Positions 37,793 through 51,015 of a DNA stretch of 64,000 bases are shown piece after piece. The translations under genes and the position numbers were made by a program. The number at the start of each line of letters is the position of its first letter. Position 1 is the first letter of the stretch. The notes beneath the pieces were generated by a model, which saw only the letters and a list, made by a program, of their open reading frames with translations, made no database searches and was not told the DNA's origin. The stretch is taken from positions 1 through 64,000 of the forward strand of contig CACPLR010000003.1 in the NCBI GenBank assembly GCA_902634885.1, read 5' to 3'. This DNA comes from an uncultured Pelagibacteraceae bacterium. Its GTDB lineage: Bacteria; Pseudomonadota; Alphaproteobacteria; Pelagibacterales; Pelagibacteraceae.

Positions 37793-40194
37793 AATTTACA
37801 ATTGATTGGCTTAAACAACATCTAGATACAGATCTTAATGATAAAGAAATAATTAATAATTTAACGAATGTTGGTCTTGAGGTTGAGAGTTTTGAAAATG
37901 CACATTCTGAATTAGATGATTTTATTGTTGCAAAAATAATAAATGCACAACAACACCCTAATGCAGACAGATTAAGAGTTTGCGACGTCGACATTGGCAA
38001 AAGTGAAACTGTTAGAGTTGTGTGTGGAGCTCCTAATGCAAAAAAGGGTTTGTTCACAGTATATGCAGGACCGGGTGCAATAATACCAAAAAATCAAATG
38101 AAACTATCAATCAGTAAAATAAGGGGTGTTACTTCTTATGGAATGTTGTGTTCTGAAGCAGAACTTAAATTATCAGATGATAGCGAGGGAATTACAGAGT
38201 TATCAGAAAAATATAAGGAAAAAATTGGTAAAAAATATTTTGATACCAAAACTCCTAAAGTTGTAGATTTATCTTTAACACCAAATCGACCAGATTGCCT
38301 TGGTGTTAGAGGTATTGCAAGAGATCTTGCTGCAGCTGGAGTTGGTACTTTAAAAAAAATAAAAGATAGTAAATTAAATCAAAATATTGATCAGGACTTA
38401 AAAGTAACTATTAAAAAAGAAAAAAACCAAGGCTGCACAATTTTTGGTAGTTGTTTAATAAAGGGGGTTTCAAATCAAGAAAGTCCTCAATGGTTAAAAG
38501 ATAAAATTGTTTCGTTAGGTCAAAAACCAATATCTGCAATTGTAGATATTACAAACTATGTGATGATTGACTTAAATAGGCCACTTCATGCATATGATGC
38601 TGACAAAGTAAGTAAAGAAATTATAGTAAGAAATTCAAAAAAAGGTGAAACTTTTGAAGCACTAGACAATAAAAAATACTCTTTAGATGATGATATGTGT
38701 GTAATCTCTGACCAATCAGGAGTGTTAGGATTAGGTGGAATCATAGGCGGAACACGTTCAGGAACTGAACTAGAGACAAAAAATATATTATTAGAGTCAG
38801 CTTATTTTTTACCAAGATCAATTAGAAAAACTTCAAAAATACTAAATATAGATACAGACGCAAAATTTAGATTTGAAAGAGGAATTGATCCTAAATCAAT
38901 TGAAGCTGGACTAATCAAAGCAGCCTCTCTAATTAAAGAGGTATGTGGGGGCGAAGTAAGTAAATTTGATATTCAAAGATTGGAAAAAGAAAAAACAAAT
39001 AAAGTAAAATTTAAAATTTCTTTATTTAAAAAAATAACAGGATTTAAAATTGAAAAAAAAGAAATAATTAAAATAATTACTAATCTTGGTTTTAAAATCA
39101 ACGAGAATAACGAAAATTTAGATTTAGAAATTCCCTCATGGAGACCAGATATTAAGCAACCAATTGACATTGTCGAAGAGATTGTTCGAATTAAAGGTTA
39201 TGAACATATTCAAACACTAATACCAGAAAAATCTAGACTTAAACCAACTTTAAATAAGCAGCAAAAATTGTTCCATTTCTTACAACGTTCGGTGGCGTCC
39301 AAAGGTTTTTTCGAGACAGTTACTTGGTCATTTACAGACTCTAAAATAAATAATTTATTTAGAGAAAAATATAATGAAATAAAAATTGTTAACCCAATTA
39401 GTTCAGATTTAAATGTTTTAAGAAATTCAATATTTCCAAATTTAATTTTTTATTTAAAAAAAAATATAGACAGAGGATTTAAAGACTTATCTTTTTTTGA
39501 GATAGGGCCAGTTTTTTCAGGTACTAAGCCAGGTGAGCAACTAACAGTAATTGGTGCTTTACAAGCTGGAAAATATTTTAGATTAAATTGGCAAGAAACA
39601 GAGAGAAATGTTGATGTATTTGATGCAAAGAGAGATACTGTTCAAACTTTAGTTGAGGCAGGATTTAGTAAAAATAAACTAATAATAAAAGCTCAATCCC
39701 CATCTTATTATCATCCAGGCAAATCAGGATCAGTTTTTTTAAGCAATGAAGAAGATAAGCCAATTGCTTTTTTTGGTGAAATACATCCAAACATTGTAAA
39801 AAAACTAGATATTAAAACTGATGCTTTAATAGGATTTGAAATTTATTTAGATTTTTTTAAAGAAACCAAGAAAAAACTTAAAGATCAAAAATCTCAATTT
39901 GAATATTCAGATTATCAAAAATCTGAAAGAGATTTTGCGTTTGTAATTGATAAAAAAATTAAAGCACAAGATTTGATAGATATAATTGTATCAATAGATA
40001 AAGATTTAATTAAAAATGTTAAGGTTTTTGATGTTTATGAAGGCGAAAATATTCCAAAAGATAAAAAATCAATCGCACTTAATGTTACAGTACAATCATC
40101 TGAAAAAACTTTAAACGAAAAGGATCTAGAAAAAATTAATAATTTAATTATTTCTACAGTTGAGAGTAAGTCTGGTGCGAAAATAAGATCCTAA
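37789..40194 (+). CDS. pheT: Phenylalanyl-tRNA synthetase beta subunit
   Basis: The protein has 801 residues in bacterial domain order: an N-terminal EMAP/tRNA-binding domain ([21 protein letters not shown]), B3/B4 editing domain, B5 domain, core-like domain and the C-terminal FDX-ACB anticodon domain ([18 protein letters not shown]). It overlaps the pheS stop. It is followed after two bases by lepA. Confidence 0.97.
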   Translation: MKFTIDWLKQHLDTDLNDKEIINNLTNVGLEVESFENAHSELDDFIVAKIINAQQHPNADRLRVCDVDIGKSETVRVVCGAPNAKKGLFTVYAGPGAIIPKNQMKLSISKIRGVTSYGMLCSEAELKLSDDSEGITELSEKYKEKIGKKYFDTKTPKVVDLSLTPNRPDCLGVRGIARDLAAAGVGTLKKIKDSKLNQNIDQDLKVTIKKEKNQGCTIFGSCLIKGVSNQESPQWLKDKIVSLGQKPISAIVDITNYVMIDLNRPLHAYDADKVSKEIIVRNSKKGETFEALDNKKYSLDDDMCVISDQSGVLGLGGIIGGTRSGTELETKNILLESAYFLPRSIRKTSKILNIDTDAKFRFERGIDPKSIEAGLIKAASLIKEVCGGEVSKFDIQRLEKEKTNKVKFKISLFKKITGFKIEKKEIIKIITNLGFKINENNENLDLEIPSWRPDIKQPIDIVEEIVRIKGYEHIQTLIPEKSRLKPTLNKQQKLFHFLQRSVASKGFFETVTWSFTDSKINNLFREKYNEIKIVNPISSDLNVLRNSIFPNLIFYLKKNIDRGFKDLSFFEIGPVFSGTKPGEQLTVIGALQAGKYFRLNWQETERNVDVFDAKRDTVQTLVEAGFSKNKLIIKAQSPSYYHPGKSGSVFLSNEEDKPIAFFGEIHPNIVKKLDIKTDALIGFEIYLDFFKETKKKLKDQKSQFEYSDYQKSERDFAFVIDKKIKAQDLIDIIVSIDKDLIKNVKVFDVYEGENIPKDKKSIALNVTVQSSEKTLNEKDLEKINNLIISTVESKSGAKIRS

Positions 40195-40196
40195 TA

Positions 40197-42008
40197 ATGA
40201 CAACCACAATAAATAATATAAGAAATTTTGCTATTATCGCGCATATAGACCACGGTAAATCAACTATAGCTGACAGAATAATTCACAAATGTGGTGGGCT
40301 TACAGACAGAGAAATGAAGGCACAAGTTTTAGACTCTATGGATATTGAAAGGGAAAGAGGAATTACAATTAAAGCACAAACTGTAAAATTAAACTATAAA
40401 GCAAAAGATGGAAAAAATTATGTTTTAAATATAATTGACACACCAGGACATGTTGATTTTAGTTATGAAGTTAGTAGGTCATTATATGCATGCGAAGGCT
40501 CAATATTAATTGTGGATAGCACCCAAGGTGTTGAAGCACAAACACTAGCAAATGTTTATCAAGCACTTGATATAAATCATGAAATTATACCTGTCTTAAA
40601 CAAAATTGATTTACCCGCATCTGATATTGAGAGAACTAATAAACAAATTGAAGATGTTATAGGGATTGATACCACTGGAGCAGTTGCCTGCTCAGGAAAA
40701 ACAGGAGAAGGTATAGAAGATATATTAGAGCAAATAATTAATGTACTTCCTGGTCCAAAAGGAGAGGCGAATAATAAATTAAAATGTCTGTTAGTTGACA
40801 GTTGGTATGACACTTACCTTGGAGTGGTAATTTTGGTTAGAGTTATAGATGGCAAAATATCAAAAAATATGAAAATTAAAATGATGTCTACAAACCAAGA
40901 TTATTTTGTGGAAAAAGTTGGTGTTTTCACACCCAAACCTAAAGACATAAATGAGTTAAACGCAGGTGAAATTGGTTTTATAACAACTGGCATAAAAGTT
41001 TTATCTGATACAAAAGTTGGAGACACTATATGTGACGCAAATTATCCACTTGAAGATGCTTTACCCGGTTTTAAACCAAGTAAACCAGTTGTATTTTGTG
41101 GATTGTTTCCAGTAGATAGTTCAGAATATCAAAAATTAAAAGATGGTTTAGCCAAGTTACAATTAAATGATGCTAGTTTTTCTTATGAGCCAGAGTCTTC
41201 ATCTGCTTTAGGATTAGGTTTTAGATGTGGGTTTCTAGGTCTACTCCATTTAGAAATTGTTACTGAAAGATTAGAAAGAGAATTTGATATCAATCTTCTT
41301 ACAACAACTCCGGGTGTTGTTTATAAAATTTATATGAACAATGGCGATGTAAATGATTTACAGAATCCATCAAGTTTGCCAGATCCTACACTAATAAATT
41401 ATATCGAGGAGCCATGGATAAAAGCAACTATTATCACACCTGATCAATATCTTGGTTCAATTATAAAAATATGCCAAGACAAAAGAGGAATACAAACAAA
41501 TTTAACCTATTCAGGAAATAGAGCAGTTGTAAACTATGAATTACCTCTAAATGAGGTTGTTTTTGATTTTAATGATAGATTAAAATCAATGACAAGTGGA
41601 TACGCAAGTTTTGATTATGAAATAATAGGCCACAGAGAAGGTGATTTAGTAAAAATGAGTATTTTAGTAAATTCAGAGCCAGTAGATGCGCTCGCAATGA
41701 TGATTCATACAGATTTTGCGCAATCAACTGGGAGAGAAGTTTGTGAAAAATTGAAAGATTTAATTCCAAGACATAATTTTATGATACCTATACAGGCTGC
41801 TATTGGTGGTAAAATAATTGCAAGAGAAACCATAAAAGGCTTTAAAAAAGATGTATTAACAAAGATACATGGTGGAGGGGCACTAGATAGAAAAAGAAAA
41901 CTTCTTGAAAAACAAAAAAAAGGTAAAGCAAGAGCTAAACAATTTGGAAAAGTTGAAATACCACAAGAGGCGTTTATAGGTGTATTAAAAATTTCAAAAG
42001 AAAGTTGA
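40197..42008 (+). CDS. lepA: Elongation factor 4 (LepA), back-translocating GTPase
   Basis: This is a 603-residue ribosome-associated GTPase. The G1 motif [10 protein letters not shown]2 region RGITIKAQ, G3 DTPGHVDF and G4 NKIDLP are intact. The C-terminal LepA-specific domain carries [29 protein letters not shown]-type sequence. It follows pheT with a two-base gap, extending the translation operon to the tRNA-Ser gene 6 bases downstream. Confidence 0.97.
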   Translation: MTTTINNIRNFAIIAHIDHGKSTIADRIIHKCGGLTDREMKAQVLDSMDIERERGITIKAQTVKLNYKAKDGKNYVLNIIDTPGHVDFSYEVSRSLYACEGSILIVDSTQGVEAQTLANVYQALDINHEIIPVLNKIDLPASDIERTNKQIEDVIGIDTTGAVACSGKTGEGIEDILEQIINVLPGPKGEANNKLKCLLVDSWYDTYLGVVILVRVIDGKISKNMKIKMMSTNQDYFVEKVGVFTPKPKDINELNAGEIGFITTGIKVLSDTKVGDTICDANYPLEDALPGFKPSKPVVFCGLFPVDSSEYQKLKDGLAKLQLNDASFSYEPESSSALGLGFRCGFLGLLHLEIVTERLEREFDINLLTTTPGVVYKIYMNNGDVNDLQNPSSLPDPTLINYIEEPWIKATIITPDQYLGSIIKICQDKRGIQTNLTYSGNRAVVNYELPLNEVVFDFNDRLKSMTSGYASFDYEIIGHREGDLVKMSILVNSEPVDALAMMIHTDFAQSTGREVCEKLKDLIPRHNFMIPIQAAIGGKIIARETIKGFKKDVLTKIHGGGALDRKRKLLEKQKKGKARAKQFGKVEIPQEAFIGVLKISKES

Positions 42009-42014
42009 TTTTTT

Positions 42015-42104
42015 GGAGAGGTGGCCGAGCGGTTGAAGGCGCACGCTTGGAAAGCGTGTATAGGGGTAACTCTATCATGGGTTCGAATCCCATTCTCTCC
42101 GCCA
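42015..42104 (+). tRNA. tRNA-Ser (GGA)
   Basis: The acceptor arms GGAGAGG and TCTCTCC pair, with discriminator G and an encoded CCA. The anticodon stem CACGC/GCGTG encloses loop TTGGAAA, giving anticodon GGA. The long variable arm (90 nt in total) is typical of serine tRNA. It sits 6 bases after lepA. Confidence 0.97.
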
Positions 42105-42242
42105 TATTAGGGTTAAAAATGCAGATTATTTCACTAAATTTAAATAGAAGAAAAAAAAACTAAAAAATGTCAAAAAAGCTTTGATACTCAACAGTTTTTA
42201 CCTGTTAGATACTTTCTGTATTTTATTAAAAATTTCAAAAAT

Positions 42243-44328
<2,086 letters not shown>

Positions 44329-44329
44329 A

Positions 44330-45607
44330 ATGGAGTTTGGAAAAACTTCACAACTTTACTCATTGAATAAGTCTACTTATATAAATTTAAGATGGATAGG
44401 GATCATTGGTCAATTTATAACAATAAATAGCGTTAGATTTATATTTGATTTTGAATTCAATTATATTTTTGCTAACCTTATTATTTTGATTGGCGCAATA
44501 AGTAATCTATTTTTAATTTACTTTTATAAAAAAACACACTTATCAAATAGATCTGCTTTTAATTTTTTATTAATAGATATTATTCAATTAGCGGCTTTAT
44601 TATACTTATCAGGTGGAATATTAAATCCATTTGCTATATTTTTATTAATACCAAGTGTGTTTGCATCATCCAGTTTAGATATTAAAACAAATATTATTCT
44701 TATAGGTTTTACTATTTTATGTATAATTTTACTGACTTTTTACCATGAACATTTACCAGCACCGCTAGACCAATCAATCACAAACATTTACATTTATTAT
44801 TCAATTCCTTTAGCACTAATTATAGCTTTATTATTCCTAAATTACTTTGCTTTATCATTTGGAAAAGAGTCTAATCTAAGAAAAGAAGCTTTAGATAAGA
44901 TACAAGAGGAAATTTCTAAAGAACATGAGCTCATATCTTTAGGAGGTCAAGCGGCTGCAGCAGCACACTCATTAGGAACACCTCTTTCAACAATTAAGAT
45001 AATATCACAAGAATTATTTGGACAATTTAAAAACGATAAGGATGTAAAAAAGGATATTGATCTTCTTGTAAGCCAAGTAGATAGGTGTAATGAGATATTA
45101 AAAAGATTAACATTAAATCCAATCGTTGAAGATGAGTTTATTGATAAAGACTTGAGTTTGCACGACTACGTCAAAGAAATAGTTACATCATTCCAAGAAA
45201 TTTCTGATAAAAATTTTGATATTGATATCGAACAAAATGCTAATTCATTCAATGTTACAAAATCAATTGAGATTGTGTATGGGATAAGAAACTTTATTGG
45301 TAATGCGAATAAATTCGCTAAAAATAACATCTATATTGCAATCAAAAGTGATAGTGAGATCTCTGAAATAACAATCGAAGATGATGGACCAGGATTTCCA
45401 AAAGATGTTTTTAGTAAAATCGGTGAACCCTATATTAAATCAATAAAATCAAAGGATAAAAGTAAGTCTGGCTTAGGTTTAGGGATATTTATTGGCAAAA
45501 CTCTTCTTGAGAAAAACAAAGCTAAACTAATATTTAGAAACTCAGAGACAAGAGGTGGTGCAGAAATTAAAATAGAATGGCTGAATAAAAATTTAGCAAA
45601 TATTTAA
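44330..45607 (+). CDS. RegB/PrrB-like sensor histidine kinase (orphan)
   Basis: This is a 425-residue membrane kinase. Six hydrophobic helices fill residues 20-175, with the RegB quinone-sensing heptad GGILNPF at 95-101. The phosphoacceptor box is [18 protein letters not shown] (His about 213), and the redox Cys position matches C253 in DRCNEIL. The ATPase has an N-box ([12 protein letters not shown]), DDGPGFP and GLGLGIF. The residue after His is Ser rather than the usual Glu. No RegA response regulator is adjacent. RegB kinases sense quinone redox state and control respiration genes; the target here is unknown. Confidence 0.87.
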   Translation: MEFGKTSQLYSLNKSTYINLRWIGIIGQFITINSVRFIFDFEFNYIFANLIILIGAISNLFLIYFYKKTHLSNRSAFNFLLIDIIQLAALLYLSGGILNPFAIFLLIPSVFASSSLDIKTNIILIGFTILCIILLTFYHEHLPAPLDQSITNIYIYYSIPLALIIALLFLNYFALSFGKESNLRKEALDKIQEEISKEHELISLGGQAAAAAHSLGTPLSTIKIISQELFGQFKNDKDVKKDIDLLVSQVDRCNEILKRLTLNPIVEDEFIDKDLSLHDYVKEIVTSFQEISDKNFDIDIEQNANSFNVTKSIEIVYGIRNFIGNANKFAKNNIYIAIKSDSEISEITIEDDGPGFPKDVFSKIGEPYIKSIKSKDKSKSGLGLGIFIGKTLLEKNKAKLIFRNSETRGGAEIKIEWLNKNLANI

Positions 45608-47406
45608 TGTAATTTTTTTTTATTCTCAAATAATCCACTTAATTGTCCAATCATCACATCTCCTAATTCTTGAACATCAGTTATTTTTATTGCTTTTTGA
45701 TAATATCTAGAAACATCGTGTCCAATACCGATTGCTAAAATTTCAATATCACTTTTGTTTTCAATAAACTTAACAATTTTCTTTAAATGTTTCTCAAGAA
45801 AGTCTCCAGAATTTACTGATAAAGTTGAATCATCTACAGGTGCACCATCAGAAATTACCATCATAATTTTTCTTTCCTCTTTTCTTTTTTTAAGTCTATT
45901 AAATGCCCAAGTAATAGCTTCTCCATCAATATTTTCTTTTAGGAGACCTTCTTTAAGCATAAGTCCTAAATTTTTCTTTGATTGTCTCCAATGTGTATCT
46001 GCTGATTTATAAATTATGTGCCTCAAATCATTTAATCTTCCAGGATTTTTTGTTTTACCAGATTTATTCCATTCTTCTCTAGACAATCCACCTTTCCAGT
46101 TTTTTGTTGTAAATCCAAGAATTTCAACTTTTACTGAGCATCTTTCTAAAGTTCTAGATAAAATATCAGCACAAAGAGCGGCAATTGTAATTGGTCTACC
46201 TCTCATTGATCCAGAATTATCAATCAATAATGTTACAACGGTATCTTTAAAATCTAAGTCTTTCTCTTTTTTAAATGATAAGGAATTATACGGATCAATA
46301 ATAATTCTAGGTAATTTAGAGCTATCTAATAAACCTTCCTCTAAATCAAATTCCCATGCTCTGTTTTGTTTTGCTAATAATTGACGTTGTAACTTATTTG
46401 CAAGTTTAGTTATAATATCTTGAAAACTTGTTAGCTGTTGGTCCAAATTTTTTCTGAGTTTGGAAATTTCTTCAGGGCTTTCAAGGTTTTCAGCTTTTGC
46501 AACTTCATCAAATTCGGTTGTAAATACTTTATAATCTTTATCTCCAACACCTAAATTTTTCTTTTGAACAACACTTTCAGATTGTTGGTTTTCATTTTCT
46601 TCACTTGTTGTCTGTTCATCAAGTCGAAATTCGTTTATGTCGTCTAAACCATCCACTCCTTCATTTAAAGAGTCATCCTCTTTTTTATCTTCAGAGCTAT
46701 CTGAATCATTATCATCTTGATTATTGGAGCTTGAATTATCTTGGTTATTATCTTCTAGAGTCTCCTTTTTTTCATTATTTTCTTCATTATCAAAAATTTC
46801 CATATTCTCTAATATTTCTGAAAATTTTGAATTGTAGATCTCTTGATTTTCTAAGTTTTTATTTAAATATGTAATATGTTTATCAAAAGTATCTCTCAAC
46901 TCTTTCTCCCAAAAACTTAAAATTTTTTGAGCCTCTGGCTCAATTTGTACTTTTAAAAATTTGTCTAACATATAAATTTCAAATGCATCTGAAATATTTA
47001 CATCGTCTTTTTTTTTAATTTTTGTAAGATCAATTTTTTTTAATTTATTTGAATAGTTATTTTGGAAATTCTTTGAAATTCCCATTAACATTTCCGATCC
47101 TAACATTTCATATCTAATTTTTTCAGACAATTTATATAACGATTGGCAACCATGATTAGATGGCATACTTTTTTCGAAGATTGATTTATTTGAAAATTTT
47201 CTTTTTAAAGCTTCAGAATCATTTTCTGCTCTTATTTTTATAAATTCATTTTTATCTTTGATATTTTCAATGTTACTTACCTTAAAGTTTTCTTCATTTA
47301 ATCGTTTCCTATCTTTGGGATTTGAAAAGTTATCTTCAGAGATTACTTTAACGGTTGATAATATTGCTTGCTTAAATTTTTCTTTGAAACTGTCTTCTTT
47401 GTTCAT
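45604..47406 (-). CDS. cobT: CobT-type cobaltochelatase subunit (VWA domain)
   Basis: The protein has 600 residues: an N-terminal helical part, an acidic low-complexity linker (about 205-265, runs of Asp/Glu/Asn/Ser) and a C-terminal von Willebrand A domain with the MIDAS motif [13 protein letters not shown]. It closely resembles CobT, which with CobS and CobN inserts cobalt in aerobic B12 synthesis. No cobN or other cob gene is in the window. It starts directly at the end of cobS. The 3' end overlaps the convergent RegB-like gene by 4 bases. Confidence 0.92.
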   Translation of the reverse strand: MNKEDSFKEKFKQAILSTVKVISEDNFSNPKDRKRLNEENFKVSNIENIKDKNEFIKIRAENDSEALKRKFSNKSIFEKSMPSNHGCQSLYKLSEKIRYEMLGSEMLMGISKNFQNNYSNKLKKIDLTKIKKKDDVNISDAFEIYMLDKFLKVQIEPEAQKILSFWEKELRDTFDKHITYLNKNLENQEIYNSKFSEILENMEIFDNEENNEKKETLEDNNQDNSSSNNQDDNDSDSSEDKKEDDSLNEGVDGLDDINEFRLDEQTTSEENENQQSESVVQKKNLGVGDKDYKVFTTEFDEVAKAENLESPEEISKLRKNLDQQLTSFQDIITKLANKLQRQLLAKQNRAWEFDLEEGLLDSSKLPRIIIDPYNSLSFKKEKDLDFKDTVVTLLIDNSGSMRGRPITIAALCADILSRTLERCSVKVEILGFTTKNWKGGLSREEWNKSGKTKNPGRLNDLRHIIYKSADTHWRQSKKNLGLMLKEGLLKENIDGEAITWAFNRLKKRKEERKIMMVISDGAPVDDSTLSVNSGDFLEKHLKKIVKFIENKSDIEILAIGIGHDVSRYYQKAIKITDVQELGDVMIGQLSGLFENKKKLH

Positions 47407-48381
47407 TTAAACTTGAACATTTATCATTGACTCGGGCAAATCTTCTCCAAAACATCTTTGATAGTATTCAGCAATAATATTTTTCTCTACATCATCACAT
47501 TTATTTAAAAATGTAACCCTAAATGCATATCCAGTGTCTTTAAATATTTCTGAATTTTCTGCCCAATGCAAAACAGTACGTGGGCTCATAACAGTTGAAA
47601 TATCACCAGCCATAAAACCTTTTCTCGTAAGTGTTGCTACTTTAATCATATTAGAGACTTTTTCTTTACCTTTAGCATTATTAAGATTTTTGTTTTTGCT
47701 TAAAATGATTTCCATTTCCTTCTCTAAACCTAGATAGTTTAGTGTGGTAACTATATTCCATCTATCCATTTGGCCTTGATTTATCTGTTGTGTTCCATGA
47801 TATAATCCGGTTGTATCGCCCAAACCAACAGTATTTGATGTTGCAAATAATCTAAAAAATTTATTTTGCTTTATTATTTTATTTTTATCTAATAATGTAA
47901 AATTACCTTCTGCTTCTAACACTCTTTGAATTACAAACATTACATCTGGTCTACCAGCATCATACTCATCAAAAACAAGAGCAATTGGATTTTGAATAGA
48001 CCAAGGAAGGATACCTTCTTTAAACTCTGTGACTTGCTTCCCGTCTTTAATTACAATTGAATCTTTACCAATTAAATCTATCCTACTAACATGACTATCT
48101 AAATTAATTCTAATACATGGCCAATTTAATCTCGCAGCTATTTGCTCAATATGTGTGGATTTTCCAGTACCATGATAGCCTTGAACCAAAACTCTTTTAT
48201 TAAAAGCAAAACCGCTTAAGACTGCTAAAGTTGTTTCTTTATCAAATTTATAGCTTTTATCTATTTCAGGCACATATTCTGACTTTTCAGAAAATGCATC
48301 CACTTCCATATCGCTTTCAAAACCAAAAGTTTGGTTAACTGATAATTTTATATCTGGAGTTTTTTCAATATTAGGTGTCAA
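47407..48381 (-). CDS. cobS: CobS-type cobaltochelatase AAA+ ATPase subunit
   Basis: This is a 324-residue MoxR-like AAA+ ATPase. Walker A is GYHGTGKST (about 69-76) and Walker B is VFDEYDAG; sensor and CobS-specific blocks include GLGDTTGLYHGTQQINQ. The start is TTG at 48381, preceded by an AAGGA ribosome site. The conserved N-terminus (DIKLSVNQTFGFESDM) lies before the first ATG, so the TTG is needed. It overlaps the J-domain gene by 11 bases and abuts cobT. CobS and CobT form the chaperone-like pair of cobaltochelatase. Confidence 0.93.
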   Translation of the reverse strand: MTPNIEKTPDIKLSVNQTFGFESDMEVDAFSEKSEYVPEIDKSYKFDKETTLAVLSGFAFNKRVLVQGYHGTGKSTHIEQIAARLNWPCIRINLDSHVSRIDLIGKDSIVIKDGKQVTEFKEGILPWSIQNPIALVFDEYDAGRPDVMFVIQRVLEAEGNFTLLDKNKIIKQNKFFRLFATSNTVGLGDTTGLYHGTQQINQGQMDRWNIVTTLNYLGLEKEMEIILSKNKNLNNAKGKEKVSNMIKVATLTRKGFMAGDISTVMSPRTVLHWAENSEIFKDTGYAFRVTFLNKCDDVEKNIIAEYYQRCFGEDLPESMINVQV

Positions 48382-48898
48382 TTCTATCCTTATAAGTATT
48401 TTTAAGTTGAGTATAAGCTAAAGTTATTACTTTAAGTTTATCTTCAAATTTTTTATTTCCAGAATTCATATCAGGGTGAAATTTTTTAACAAGTTTTTTA
48501 AATTTTTCCTGAATTTTTTCCCATTTTAGTCCTACCGATACTCCAAGTATTCCAAATGCTTTAATATCGTTACTATTAAACTTAAATTTATTCATATGGT
48601 TAAATTCATTATCAAATTTCATTTTATCCATTTCATCTTTTAGCGCGTTATTCCATAAAACTTTAAAAAAATTATCTGACGAACTAAAGCTCTGCGTCGG
48701 TTTGTGCCAGGTTAAATCTGATCTCAAAAAATCCATTATCTGCTGATCATTCATACCAGAGAAATAATTCCAATTTTTATTGAATTCTTTTACATGTTCT
48801 AAACATAGTAATCTAAAATTTTTACTATTATCTCTTTCTTTGGGTGCTTTATATAACCCTTCCTCAAAACAATTGTTCCAATCACAGATATTTTTCAT
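48371..48898 (-). CDS. J-domain co-chaperone with N-terminal Cys/His motif
   Basis: The protein has 175 residues. The C-terminal part is a J domain with the HPD tripeptide (KKFHPDMNSG) that stimulates DnaK ATPase. The N-terminal part has C5-x4-C10 and C32-x2-H35, a plausible small zinc site, followed by the alphaproteobacterial signature FSGMNDQQI and LTWHKPTQSF. It lacks the Gly/Phe and zinc-finger regions of DnaJ, so it is a class C J protein. It overlaps cobS by 11 bases and faces bolA with 20 bases between the starts. Confidence 0.9.
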   Translation of the reverse strand: MKNICDWNNCFEEGLYKAPKERDNSKNFRLLCLEHVKEFNKNWNYFSGMNDQQIMDFLRSDLTWHKPTQSFSSSDNFFKVLWNNALKDEMDKMKFDNEFNHMNKFKFNSNDIKAFGILGVSVGLKWEKIQEKFKKLVKKFHPDMNSGNKKFEDKLKVITLAYTQLKNTYKDRIDT

Positions 48899-48918
48899 GT
48901 AATATAATATTTATTTAA

Positions 48919-49179
48919 ATGGATATTAATCAACTTTCAGAAATAGTAAAAAAAAAAATCCTAGAAAATCAATCAGTCGAAGAAATTTATTTAGAAGATA
49001 AATCCTTTTTACATAAAAATCATAAAAATAATGATCCTAAAAAATTTCATATAAAATTAAAAATTAAGTCAGAAAAACTAAAAAAAATGAATAAAGTGCA
49101 ATCTAATAGACTAATTTTTAAAATATTAGAGAATGAAATGAGAGAATATATACATTCGTTACAGATTTTAATTACTTAG
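48919..49179 (+). CDS. bolA: BolA-family protein
   Basis: The protein has 86 residues with the BolA class II KH-like fold. The conserved block is seen as FHIKLKIKSEKLKKMNKVQSNRLIFKILENEM, with the invariant His in KKFHIKL. BolA proteins pair with monothiol glutaredoxins in iron-sulfur cluster trafficking. The arrangement next to J-domain-cobS-cobT recurs in Alphaproteobacteria. The N-terminal IEEIYLEDKS-like Cys/Asp ligand loop is degenerate. The 3' end overlaps aroB by 12 bases, convergent. Confidence 0.88.
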   Translation: MDINQLSEIVKKKILENQSVEEIYLEDKSFLHKNHKNNDPKKFHIKLKIKSEKLKKMNKVQSNRLIFKILENEMREYIHSLQILIT

Positions 49180-50274
49180 CTGCGAATTTAAAAATTTTTT
49201 TAAAGAAAATTCAGTGATTTGAAAATCGGTTTTTATTTTCCCAAAATTTTTAAATAGTATTAAGTTAATTTTTTTTGAACTATTTTTTTTGTCAGATTTC
49301 ATAAATGATATAATTTTATTTATATCTTTTTTCTTAAATAATGATTTAAAACTTTTATTTAACGGTATTTTATTTATATGATTTTTTATGAACTTATAAG
49401 ATTTGTTATTTATTAAACTTTGATTTTTACTAAATTCGATTGAATTCTTAATTCCAATTATAACTGCCTCACCATGATTTAGTTTTTTTGAAAATCCTAG
49501 ACAACTTTCATAAGCATGTGCAAATGTATGTCCTAGATTTAAAACTTTTCTTAAATTTTTCTCTGTTTCATCCTTTTGAACTATTTTTTTTTTTAAATTA
49601 CAACTTTTGAGAATAGCTTTGTTTATAAATGGCTCTTTAAGCTTTAAAATATCTTTAATATTTTTGTCTAAGTAGTTAAAACTTTGATAGCCCTCTAATA
49701 GGCTACTTTTTAATATTTCAGCATATCCACAAATAATTTCCCTGGTAGTTAGTGATTTTAGTAAATTTATATCTGATACCACAGCGTCAGGTTGATAAAA
49801 ACTTCCAATTAGATTTTTGCCATATGAATTATTAATACCTGTTTTCCCACCTACAGAGGAATCTACTTGAGCCAACAAAGTTGTGGGAATGTTAACAAAT
49901 TTAATACCTCTTTTATATGTGCTTGCAGAATATGCAGCGACATCTCCAGTGATACCTCCTCCAAATGCAATTAAACAATCATCCCTATTAAATCTATTCT
50001 TAAAAAGAATGTTTTGAATAATTTCAACAGTTTTTTGACTTTTATTCTTTTCACTAGGGTTAAATACATGAATCTTTTTCAGGTCAGTTTTTAAATTACT
50101 GATTAACCTTTTTTTAAATTTAATAGGAACATTCTTGTCCACTACAATCAAAATTTTAGAAAATGATAATTTTTGTGATGTAAAAATTCTGTTTATATTT
50201 GAGATTAAATTTGAACCAATAAAAATAGAATATTTTTTTGTTTTAGTATTAATACTTAGATTATGAGCCTTCAT
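49168..50274 (-). CDS. aroB: 3-dehydroquinate synthase
   Basis: This is the second step of the shikimate pathway, converting DAHP to 3-dehydroquinate with NAD and a divalent metal. The 368-residue length is normal. Signatures are AFGGGITGDVAAYSAS (NAD site), IPTTLLAQVDSSVGGKTGIN and the metal ligands in LNLGHTFAHAYE and LNHGEAVIIG. It overlaps the upstream aroK by 14 bases, the classic aroK-aroB pair. Confidence 0.97.
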   Translation of the reverse strand: MKAHNLSINTKTKKYSIFIGSNLISNINRIFTSQKLSFSKILIVVDKNVPIKFKKRLISNLKTDLKKIHVFNPSEKNKSQKTVEIIQNILFKNRFNRDDCLIAFGGGITGDVAAYSASTYKRGIKFVNIPTTLLAQVDSSVGGKTGINNSYGKNLIGSFYQPDAVVSDINLLKSLTTREIICGYAEILKSSLLEGYQSFNYLDKNIKDILKLKEPFINKAILKSCNLKKKIVQKDETEKNLRKVLNLGHTFAHAYESCLGFSKKLNHGEAVIIGIKNSIEFSKNQSLINNKSYKFIKNHINKIPLNKSFKSLFKKKDINKIISFMKSDKKNSSKKINLILFKNFGKIKTDFQITEFSLKKFLNSQLSN

Positions 50275-50773
50275 ATATATCTTTTATTTTTTTTACAATT
50301 TCAAATTTATCAAGCTTATCACAATTAATTTTATAGTCAGACGAAATATATATTTTTGATCTTTCATCTATCAATTTCTTTATCTCATTTATTTTTAAAT
50401 TTAAAACTAATGGTCTTTTTTTGTTATCTTTAATTCTTTTTATCAGTGTAGATGAGTTCCAGTTTAACCAAAAACTAGTTGATTTAGCTAAAGTTTGTTT
50501 TCTGATATTTCTATTTAAATATGCACCTCCACCTAAGGCAATGACTTGATTAGTATTTTTAAGTTTTTCTATTGAAATCTTTTCCTCTAAATTTCTAAAA
50601 TACTTTTCACCATTTATTCCAAATATTTCTACAATAGTTTTATCTTCTTTTTCCTCAATTAATTTATCGATATCAACGAAATCAAATCCAATTTTCTTGG
50701 ATAATAATTTTCCAATTGAGGATTTTCCAGCTCCCATCATACCGACTAAAACGATGTTTTTATTTGATTTCAT
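50261..50773 (-). CDS. aroK: Shikimate kinase
   Basis: It phosphorylates shikimate at the 3-OH. The protein has 170 residues: Walker A VGMMGAGKSSIGK, the shikimate-binding Asp/Arg in FVDIDKLIEEKEDKTI and EKYFRNLEE, GGGAYL, and the LID segment KKRPLV. It leads the aroK-aroB pair. Its start is 56 bases from the divergent small membrane gene. Confidence 0.96.
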   Translation of the reverse strand: MKSNKNIVLVGMMGAGKSSIGKLLSKKIGFDFVDIDKLIEEKEDKTIVEIFGINGEKYFRNLEEKISIEKLKNTNQVIALGGGAYLNRNIRKQTLAKSTSFWLNWNSSTLIKRIKDNKKRPLVLNLKINEIKKLIDERSKIYISSDYKINCDKLDKFEIVKKIKDIYEGS

Positions 50774-50829
50774 AGGTTTCTATATTGAAAAAACACAAAT
50801 ATGTCTTATTCTGAAATTACTTAAACTAT

Positions 50830-51015
50830 ATGCAATTCACAAAAAAAACAAGCACAGGTGGAATATTTGCTATAGGAAAATTTTTAATTAAACTTATTTT
50901 AGTAGTTATTGTTCTTTTTATTGGAGTTGTTCTTGTTGCTAAAGTTGATTTTCCAGCACCAAATAAAAAAATTGAAAAAGTAATACCTAATGAAAATTTT
51001 AAAACAATTAAGTAG
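50830..51015 (+). CDS. Small single-pass membrane protein, unrecognised
   Basis: The protein has 61 residues: a basic N-terminus (MQFTKKTSTGG), one strong hydrophobic helix (about 13-43, FAIGKFLIKLILVVIVLFIGVVLVAK) and a short polar C-terminal tail starting DFPAPNKKIEK. Topology suggests the tail faces the periplasm (positive-inside). The last 26 bases overlap the next gene, so both are probably expressed together. I do not recognise a family. The ORF on the opposite strand covering it is a shadow. Confidence 0.75.
   Translation: MQFTKKTSTGGIFAIGKFLIKLILVVIVLFIGVVLVAKVDFPAPNKKIEKVIPNENFKTIK

Noticed and set aside
41042-41050. TTATCCACT, one mismatch from a DnaA box
   Set aside because: Single copy inside the lepA coding sequence; no cluster of boxes, so no origin is claimed.
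42119-42163. 14-codon ORF after tRNA-Ser
   Set aside because: No ribosome site, no coupling to a neighbour, and a length expected by chance.
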